A stretch of 64,000 nt of DNA from Neurospora crassa OR74A. Its lineage: Eukaryota > Ascomycota > Sordariomycetes > Sordariales > Sordariaceae. Location: NCBI RefSeq assembly GCF_000182925.2, contig NC_026503.1, positions 496,001-560,000 on the forward strand, in the 5' to 3' direction. Position 1 is the first letter of the stretch; each line of letters begins with the position of its first letter. This document shows positions 56,040 to 64,000 of this stretch, in pieces. A model generated the notes under the pieces. The model saw nothing but the letters and a program-made list of their open reading frames with translations. It made no database searches and was not told where the DNA came from. The translations under genes and the position numbers were made by a program.

Positions 56040-57107
56040 TTACCGTGGTTGCCAAGGCGATGATTGAGCAATCTCTCGTATCCCCGGCGCATCCGCAATG
56101 TCCAGGTAATTTGGTCTTGATCTACGAGGCGCGCTACTGAATCTGTAGTTGGCCTCGTTACTCAGGTCCTCCCGGTAGATGGGAAGACTGATGTCCTCAA
56201 CGCCCGAGATATCAGAGAGCAGTACACGCGCTGTATCTCTTGCCTGAGATGACCATCTCGGGTCCGACGATCTTGAAAGCGGTTGGTTGAGATTGTTACG
56301 CACTGGCTGGTAGCCTGACTCTGGGTCGAACTGAGATCTTATGGCAGCCACTCTGCTAGGCACAATCGGGGGATCTAAAGTTGGGTCTAACATTACATCA
56401 GTGAACGCCCTATTCCAACCGCCGTTGCCGTATCGTTGTCCGTCCTCCATCCACAGGTCTATGGTTCTAAGACGACTCGACACATGGTTAGGGCGTCGAA
56501 GAACTGCTTGGAGCTCTCTGTCCAGCTTGTTCTTGCTCCAAACACGCTCGGATTGGGATTCGCTGGAGAATATCAGCAAAAATTGGAACCAGACTTCTTG
56601 CGGACAAACTCACCTGACCAAGATGGTCCTGAGATTCTTGACATACTCCCAAAACTCTGCCAAGGTCATCTTGACGTCCCACAACACATTCATGTTCCGT
56701 TCCTTTTTATCTTCCGTACTTGGCTCCTGATCGCCAAAGTACCCAAGAGCATGGAGTGCTGCATCAAGCCGAGAGAGCTCAAACATGCCGTATGCCAGCA
56801 CAACCAGCAAGTGGTGGACCTCCACCGTCTCCCTTCTCTCCCGAGGTATTTCTTGGAGATCTCTCAGTGTCTCCTCGAGCTCTCTGAGCACTCTAGGGAT
56901 ATCTTCGACGAGGACGCAGAGGTTCGATGGGACCTCGAGTGCGAGGATTGGGACCAACCCAGTGCATGTTGTCATTAGACCAGTAAGTGCTTCCTGAAAC
57001 TCCATTTCTGCTTTATTTCCGCTTCTTTTTTGTATCTGTGCACTTCCTTCGTTTTGCTTAAGATGGTTGAACTGTTCAAGGTAGAGCGACTTTTCTAGTT
57101 GCTTCAT
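56040..57107 (-). CDS. Hypothetical helical protein, 338 residues, two exons
   Basis: Exons on the minus strand are 57107-56614 and 56562-56040, a 52-bp intron with donor GTGAGT joining NLRTILV to SESQSERVWSKNKLD. The start chosen is the first ATG of the frame (MKQLEKSLYLEQFNHLKQN). The first half is helical, with LVEDIPRVLRELEETLRDL and RRETVEVHHLLVVLAYGMF. The second half is mixed and ends REIAQSSPWQPR. No catalytic motif, signal peptide or membrane segment is visible. The helical N-terminus resembles in style the regulatory N-terminal domains found on fungal multi-domain proteins, but I cannot assign a family. A further 5' exon is possible. Confidence 0.6.
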
Positions 57108-58851
57108 AGCTGGTTGAGCGCGGTATTTGTGCAAGTGAGTCGGCCATTTTCGACTTAGGATTCATTTCACCTTGGGTGAATGGGTCGTGGCTTCTGAACT
57201 CCCCCCGTGTCATCCGCGTTGTTTTGATGCTCAGTGAAGGAGTGTTACGAGCTAAACCTGCGCTGTTGATGGTGATCTAAACATCTCGGCCTCAGTGATG
57301 TGCAAGTGCATACGCCGATAGGTTATCGGATCAAATGCCTGTGTCCTATTGTCTTGTCTCTAAGGTATCACAGCTCCTGGCCCGTACGCCTTGAGGTGTT
57401 TGCAGGGCACCGATCTTGTCGAACTATACCGTGAGCAACAAAGTCGAGAGGGAATGCATGTGCTTCATCCGACTCATTGCGATGGCTCTGAAAGGAATGC
57501 ACTTATTGCTAGCCACGGTATGTCTCAATAGTCCGTAAGTCGGATGAATTAAGCAATGAGTTGCTTGTCTTGGAGTCTCTTCACACTTGTCTCCTTTCAG
57601 TCTTGTGCTACTTTCTATTTCTATTAGTCATTCTGTCCCCTTCATCATCTGAATCTGCAAGAAGACCCAACGGTCCAGTGGTCCACCACACAAATACAAT
57701 GACAGCGATGCCCTCCCACGTTCTTTCTGATACGCAGCAAGCAAGGCATTGAGGCTAGAAACTGCTCCTTGATACATTGTCGACGACGAATCCATCAGTC
57801 AGCACAAAGTGTACGTCGGCCGACAGAACATGCAGTTTTCCGCGCGCCGAGAAACTCCAGTCATGCAGAATTTCCCTTTCTATCTGTTAGCACCGACGGA
57901 TGCATCCCGCCATCATATACCCAGATCACTACCACAGCAAGGGAGAGGGACAGAAAATGAGCAACAAGTCAAATAGTGGTCTGCTGTGGAGAATAACACG
58001 GGACTATCGCTCCCAACTGCTAATCAGTTAACTATGCTTCAGTCACTTCTCTTGACTGGCGATGGCTTCCTTCCTGCGGTCTTGTGGGACGTGCAGCCAG
58101 TTGCCCTGCGGCCAATTGATCATGGTGCATATGCCCGTTGGCCCACACACCCGGATTTGTTTTTTTTCTTTTCTTTTCTTTTTTCCCTTCTCTTGATAAA
58201 GCCCTAGTCCACATCGAAGACCAGATCATCGGTTCTCCCTTTGTCACCATTGCTGTTATCATTCCTAGGCCGCGGTCAATCACATCTGAGGTAGCAACAC
58301 AGGCAGACCTGCATCAATCCTTAGCACGAGGCAGACCCAACCAGAGAAACTGGTGCACTTTGGTAGGCAGGCAACCATTCCCCAATCCGCCTTGTCCAAG
58401 AAATAGACAACTTAACATTGAGCCTAGATTCGGAACGTCTGTATGCCTCCCAATCGACAGACCACCAGAACACCCTAGATTCCTGTCGTTGGGCCTCCCG
58501 CGGGAGTTAGTTGGCAAGCCTACAACCAATCAACCAGAACCATCGAGTAAGGATCAATTCTGCACTGTTAGTCTGCAGTTGGTCCCGCGAATTATTGGCC
58601 GTCTACGAGCGAACATCACTTACATCTTTGAGCTTACCCAGCGCGGGCCTCCGACCTGGGAACCTACCTCGCTACCATTGTTTGTTCTTCGGATACAAAC
58701 GATTACAGCGACATCATCCAGCGAGCCTGATAGACTGGACTCATAGTCCTGGTTGCCTTGATTATCCTGCTGGCAGGCCTCTCGTACCGAAGGTTGATAA
58801 TGCAAGAAGAAAAGGGATTGGAGCATCCTGACAAACAAGCTACTTGCCCTA
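57108..58851. other. Divergent spacer between the 338-residue gene and the CCCH gene
   Basis: This holds the promoters of both flanking genes. Frames here are short and overlapping, for example 58138-58746. The right edge carries a TATA box, listed separately. No supported gene. Confidence 0.5.
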
Positions 58852-58857
58852 TATAAA
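58852..58857 (+). promoter_or_regulatory. TATA box of the CCCH zinc-finger gene
   Basis: TATAAA within CCCTATATAAACC lies 118 bp upstream of the start codon at 58970. Confidence 0.6.
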
Positions 58858-58969
58858 CCATGGTCCCACCAGACATCTTGGTTGATGAACTTGACATTAA
58901 ACTCTCTGCTGTTTCTCATCAAGGAAACATCCCATTTCAAAGCAAAACCGACAACACATAGACGTCGCG

Positions 58970-60879
58970 ATGCTACACAGAGAAAGGTCCCGCCCCCCCT
59001 GCGGATGGCTCGTCAACGACAAACCCTGCCAACGAAGCTCGAGTTGCAACCTTGACCATGACCCTTCCCGGATCAGACATTGGAGGCAAATGATGCAAAC
59101 ACCATCCAAGCCGTGCCGGAATGGAGAGATGTGTGAGTTCCTTACGTCGGGATGTTGCAGATATTATCATCCCCCGAGCCACGTCCGGCGCGATTCTCTG
59201 TACAATGAGAGGAGTGGCGGGCGGGATGATTTGATCCGGCAGAATTTGAAGTTTCTGGTGAATATCAATGTGCAAAACATGGGCTTGGAAGAAGATGCAC
59301 CGGTCAGGATCGAAGATGTGCATGCCATTTCGAGCTTCAACAAGATTGCCAGCAATCAGATAGCAGTACCAGGTATGTATCCACTCGGATCGTTGTTGTA
59401 TCCTGGGAAGGAAGGGGCAGTCTTGGCCCGGAGTAGACAGAGGTAGAGAAGAAGCGTCTTTGCTAATTCTTTCATCTAGGTGTGCCTCCGCGCCTCCACC
59501 CTATAACCGAGCGACTTGACCTCGAGCTCGATTACGACAACAAATCCCTCGGGCGTGACTACCCGACCTTCTCCCATCACTTTGAACCCCTTGTACGATC
59601 TATCGAAGCAACCGATCCCAAATATGACTTGAGACAAACGGACATTGTCACCAACGCAAGTAACCTCCGAAAAATGTTCATGATCTTCCACAATCAACAA
59701 CGGAATTATGAGCGCTATGATCTCACCTGGAGAAATGACACGCTCTTTCTATCCAAGTGGACATCGGACCCATATCTGAACTCCAGTCTGGGTCACGGCA
59801 CCGGCTTCGAGCAAGCAACGTGCATCTACGACGATCAAGAAGACGACCTGCTCAAGAGTAGCGCAAGTCACCATCGGGTGATACAGTATCGCTTCGGTGG
59901 ACTGCAGTTTGTCGTCCAGTCGGAGATAGACGCATATCACTGTGACTGCCACCGACCAAGCAACTTTGATCCCACCCTACCCGAAACCTTGTCAGCATTG
60001 ACTGTCGACCAAGTATCCCAATACCAACGACGCAGCAGTGCCGTCTCTGCCGGCTCCTCTAAACCGAGCACCCACCTCTCTGTATTTTCTTCTTCTTCCC
60101 TCGACGCCTGCCACCGCGATTCACATACAACAGGAGAAACACCCCCTTCGTCGCCAACCGCTTCCCCATGCCGTCCTCTTTTCCTGGACAAAACCCCAGG
60201 ACACCTCACCTCCCCTTCCAATCCGTCCGCGACCCTCCGCGTCCTCCATCTCGGCCGCGACATCCCCTCTCACTGCCTCGTCGAAGTCAAGACCCACAAA
60301 GTCCGCAACAAACCGCTCTTCAACGCCGAAGCCCAACTCTATTTCTCGCAAATCCATAAACTGTACATCGCCAAGAACGACAATGGAAGGTTTTTCCCCA
60401 GCGGTAGCGGATACAACAATAGTGTAGTGGAAGAAGACAAGATGGAAGATATACGGCTGTGGGCAGACACAGAGCAAAACCAGAGGACGCTGAAAAAGGT
60501 GGTGGCGCTGTTGAAGAAGATAAGGGAGTTGGCGAGGCAGTTGGAGAAGGAAAAGGGGGTGAGGACAACTACGTTACTGATGAAGTGTGATGGGATGGGA
60601 ATGATGGAAAGTGGAAGGGAGGGAGGGGGCGGGAGAGTGAAGGTTACGTTGTATGAGAGGAGGGATTCGATGGAGGAGGAAGGCACAGGTGGGTGTTTAC
60701 CGGGGGAGTATTTGGATTGTTTGGGTGGTGAAGGGAATGGGATAGGGGGGAAGGAAGGGAAAGAAGGAGAGGAAGGAGTGGGGAGAAGTGGGGGGCTGGA
60801 AGATGGTTTGGAGGATGGGGTGTCGGAAGATGGGACTTTATATGATTGGGGAATTGGAGGATTAGGGCTTGGGAGATGA
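58970..60879 (+). CDS. CCCH zinc-finger protein of a fungus-specific family
   Basis: Exons are 58970-59372 and 59480-60879, joined in phase 1 across a 107-bp intron, giving 600 residues. Residues about 10-65 hold two Cys/His clusters (PCGWLVNDKPCQRSSSCNLDH and PCRNGEMCEFLTSGCCRYYH) that look like tandem CCCH fingers. A larger domain follows, with DLRQTDIVTNASNLRKMFMI and a C-terminal half CLVEVKTHKVRNKPLFNAEA..LYFSQIHKLYIA. This matches a fungal family that databases often mislabel geranylgeranyl pyrophosphate synthetase; no prenyl-synthase DDxxD motif is present, so I do not accept that name. A Ser/Pro linker and a Gly/Glu-rich tail flank the conserved part. RNA binding is a reasonable guess from the fingers. 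Confidence 0.85.
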
Positions 60880-62036
60880 GGGCAGTATATGAGGTTGGTG
60901 GTTCGAAAGGGAAACGATATGCTTTTGACAATCACCGAGAGTCGGTAATCAGCAGAGAGATGTTGCGCACAGTTCTGATGTGGGTGTCGCTACCGGTACT
61001 CTCTTCTTGGATAAGGTCAGGAATGAGTATTCTGTCGGGAAGAGGAAAGGGATATGGTAGCTGCACGTGGGTAAGTAGGAGAAAGGGGGGGGTAGGGACA
61101 CAACGAATTGGGTCACGAATTTTGATAATGATTTTTGGGCAACAGGGTATAACGACAAAACACAGCGACACAGAATAGTAACAGGATGCAGCGTACACGA
61201 CAAAAAGTATAACAAGCTGTGAAATGTATGCAATGTAAACTGGACCTTGACCAAAACTTCAACATGAAGAAAAAAGGGAAAAAAGAAAAAAAAGGAGAAA
61301 AAAAGAAGAAGAAAGAGAAAGAGAAAAAGAAGCATCGAATACATTCCCGACAATCGACCCACCCGATCCGAAATCCCATTATCCTCCACCGTCTACCATC
61401 AACTTTCAAGTCAACCTCTTACCTTACTCCTACTTCCCCTTCCACTTCGTCTTTCACTTCCAACTCCTGTTCCAATAAGTAACCATCACCCCCTCGCCAA
61501 ATACCTCTACTTCTTCCCCTCATCACCACCCACCATCAATCTCTCAAAGATCCACCCGCCCAATATCCCTCTCTCGAAACCGTGTACCGAACTACCATTT
61601 TCTAGGAATATGAAGCTGTGTGCTATGAGGACCGATAAAAAAATACAAGAATATTTAACTTCCCTTCTATGTTCGTTCTCAATGGGTTATTTCAAAATGT
61701 CGTTCAGAAGGCAGTTAGTTACCTCAACACCAGGCTTCAAACGAAACAACTTCATCACCACTTCCTTCTTTCAGTTCATGAGTTCATGGAAGGCACTATT
61801 GTACTTTTCCCATCTTCCGAACCAGTACCTATATACATGCTACGCCCAAGAGAGCTTGAGCCTACCTACCTAGTTGAAAAATTTCGTTGAGAAGGTCATC
61901 TCTCTCGTACTTCCTCCAGGGCAGGCAGCACCAGGCAGTTGACGAGGCCCTGCCTAGAGTTGGTCGGTGCATTCTTTCAATGGACTTTACTTGCACCGGG
62001 CGGTTTGGTGTCTTTTTGAGTTTTCTTTCTTCATCT

Positions 62037-62101
62037 CATTCGTTCGTTCGTTCGTTCGTTCGTTCGTTCGTTCGTTCGTTCGTTCGTTCGTTCGTTCGTT
62101 C
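62037..62101. repeat. (TTCG)n microsatellite, about 16 units
   Basis: An almost perfect tetranucleotide array in the terminal spacer. It reads in frame as a Phe-Val-Arg-Ser repeat, which creates false short frames. Confidence 0.9.
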
Positions 62102-62665
62102 GCTTCGCTTCGGTTCCAGCAATTCCGCCACGTAGGTGCAAAGGGGAGTTTCATGAACATGGGAATGAAAAACGTTAGTTAGGTCATTTGTTGTCTGCGT
62201 TGTTTGTTGTCTGTTGTCTATTAAAATGACTGATATTAATTGACTAATAGCAACATCTCGTAACTTCCAACTGAATTTTGTCTACAATAGAATTGGATGT
62301 AAAGGTGTTGGGATATTGGATTAGTATTGGAACAACTACTACGGACCCAGACGTCACCACACTTGCTTTGCTTTGCCTTCGTTACCTTGCCCGTCACACA
62401 CACTACTTCGAAAACTTTGTGTGTGAGAATTCCGCGACATTGGATGTAGAGTAGAGTAGGGAGATAGAATTCCCACTCGTTACTGAATAATAGCAAAATA
62501 GATTCTATTACTCATCTCTCCTCCCTTCGCTTGTTCGCTTCGTCGCTTAGTTGCACACTGGTTTTGCCTACTTCTAGAACTTCTTAACCCCCATACCACT
62601 GCATATCATATCTTTCTCGTTTCGTTTTTCTCGTTTCGGTTATTTTCCCCCCCCATTCATGTCCC

Positions 62666-62689
62666 TTTTTTTTTTTTTTTTTTTTTTTT
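62666..62689. repeat. Poly(T) tract, 24 T
   Basis: A T homopolymer followed by CCTTCCTTCC-type pyrimidine repeats. Confidence 0.85.
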
Positions 62690-63842
62690 CCCTTCCTTCC
62701 ATATTTTCCATCTTTCTTCCTTCCTTCCATCGTTCCTTCCTCGCTTCCTTCCATTCCTTCCACGTTTCCTTCCCAGGTCTGACTGACTGCACTATGTAGA
62801 CGTACTGTACAAGCTCCACTTTTTTTCACTTTTACCAAGCACAACCAACCAACATCCAATCCCCCGATTTACCAAAAACGGAAATTGACAAACAACAGGG
62901 GGGGGGGGGCCTCAGGGCAAGGACAGACAGACCTGGTTCAGCGAACGAGCGACGACTCACGGACAAACACCCGAGAACAATCATTGCACCATTCCTTTTC
63001 CCTTCGTTCGTTATCTGTCATTGAACTTCTCGAACAGCTCTACCGCAGTACTACAAGCATCTGTTCCCTTGACACCGGGGGTTCGGCAAGGCAGCCAAGG
63101 TTTGAAGTTTGGATCTGGCTTGGTCCTTCCTTGCATTTTACACACACTAGACTACGCTAGTAGTAGATACCACAGTATGTAGTTGTACACCACACTTACA
63201 CCCGCCCCAACGACCCATGCTTGCAAGTCTATCTCTTCGGCCCCAGCCCTTGCTTAGATACCTACATACCTCATCAAGTACAAGAGTCTATTAGATTTAG
63301 ACCCTGCGAGCCTGCCTTCTTTAGACTCCTACGAGCCCGCTTATGTAAACCCTGCTTCTTTAGAATCCTGCTTCTTTAGACCCGGCCCCTCGTTTCTCAC
63401 AACACTATCTCTACCTACCGACCCAGGTACCCCTGTCTCTGGAACGTTGGAAGAGTCCGTCTTGGCTTTTCTTTCTTTCTCGGGTTTTTTTTGAGTTTAT
63501 TATGACATCAAGTGGAGATAGCGCCATGGAGATGGAAGCTATTGTTTCGTATAGCAATCGACAGAACTTGGCATTGAGGAAAAAAACGTGGAGTTCCGGC
63601 TGGTTAGCAGGGCTTACCTTGAGAGTCTTTGACTCTTCCGAAGTGGGGGAGGGGGGGCTCTTCGGAAGTTGGGGATGGGGCTCTTTAGTTGACGGACATC
63701 GAATGCGTACGTTTCTCGCCTCTAGTAGTGTAGGTAGTGTAGTGTAGTGTAGAGCGAGATGATGATTTGCGGCGGGGGTCATGAGGAGGATGAATGATTA
63801 ATGGGTTTGGTTTGTTGAGGATTCCATGGGTCCTGGATGCTG

Positions 63843-63861
63843 GGTAGGTAGGTAGGTAGGT
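63843..63861. repeat. (GGTA)n microsatellite
   Basis: Four to five GGTA units near the right edge of the window, the complement of the TACC motif seen in several other spacers. Confidence 0.8.
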
Positions 63862-64000
63862 ATCATGACGCGCATGCAGTGTTTGGTGTTTCCAGACTGC
63901 TGAGTGGAATTTCTTTCTTCTTTTTTTGATGGTTGGATCATTGGCAACCAAGGTATGCATGTAATTCGCTCTTTTGACTCTATACATAAACACCACAGCG

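Larger units (their letters stand above)
60880..64000. other. Terminal spacer rich in simple repeats
   Basis: No supported gene. Contents are a purine run (A/G) at about 61265-61335, (TTCG)n at 62037-62101, a T run at 62666-62689 flanked by (CCTT)n, a G run near 62899-62909 and (GGTA)n at 63843-63861. A short motif CCTGCTTCTTTAGA recurs with variants at 63320-63385. Open frames here come from these repeats. Confidence 0.5.

Noticed and set aside
58621-58680. tRNA-like stretch on the minus strand (AGGTTCCCAGGTCGGAGG)
   Set aside because: The B-box core GGTTCGA is absent, no A box lies at the right distance and no cloverleaf can be drawn.
62037-62101. CRISPR-like array
   Set aside because: It is a plain (TTCG)n microsatellite with no spacers, in a eukaryotic genome.

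Overview
The window looks like ordinary chromosomal DNA of a filamentous ascomycete, almost certainly Neurospora or a very close Sordariales relative. Most genes carry one to four short introns with GT..AG ends and CTAAC-type branch sites. Intergenic spaces are several kilobases long and rich in pyrimidine tracts and microsatellites such as (CTAC)n, (CTGC)n and (TTCG)n. Five exons on the minus strand join into a 186-residue cytochrome c oxidase subunit 4 that agrees with the Neurospora crassa protein as I remember it; I could not run a search to confirm this.

Layout from left to right. At 2283-5281 (+) lies a glutamine-rich Myb/SANT protein with a long first intron, followed by about 5 kb without a clear gene that holds one copy of a small transposon. 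At 10533-12088 (+) is a GPI-anchored GH16 chitin-glucan transglycosylase of the Crh/Utr2 type. At 15130-16780 (+) is a Clr5-domain protein, at 17991-18752 (+) a DUF4604 protein, and at 19502-20853 (-) cox4. A long divergent spacer leads to a 504-residue low-complexity hypothetical protein at 25238-26752 (+), then an OHCU decarboxylase of urate breakdown at 27808-28636 (+), a dynamin-like GTPase at 29391-31692 (+) and a DUF2235 serine hydrolase at 33912-36421 (+). A 1365-residue coiled-coil protein with a possible mitochondrial presequence occupies 37552-41649 (-). Two unrecognised coding-like pieces lie at 42.5-43.6 kb. They are followed by a PhzF-family protein at 44578-45594 (+), the splicing factor Prp19 at 45979-47720 (+), a RING protein with three SUMO-interaction-like motifs at 49454-51721 (+), an unrecognised two-exon gene at 56040-57107 (-) and a CCCH zinc-finger protein at 58970-60879 (+). 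The last 3 kb hold only simple repeats.

The genes do not form a cluster or pathway. They are mostly housekeeping genes (respiration, splicing, purine catabolism, cell wall) mixed with fungus-specific proteins of unknown role. The clearest structure that gene calling does not explain is a family of about 266-bp terminal-inverted-repeat elements (a Tc1/mariner-like MITE). There are two well-preserved copies in opposite orientation at 8821-9086 and 31786-32052. A third, badly decayed copy lies at 36759-37000, and one of its ends has grown a tetranucleotide microsatellite. Other points worth a second look are the SUMO-targeted-ligase-like architecture of the RING protein, the giant coiled-coil protein, an orphan reading frame with one in-frame TGA, and several coding-like fragments in the spacers. 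I found no rRNA, tRNA, CRISPR array or biosynthetic cluster, and nothing I would call a new multi-gene system.
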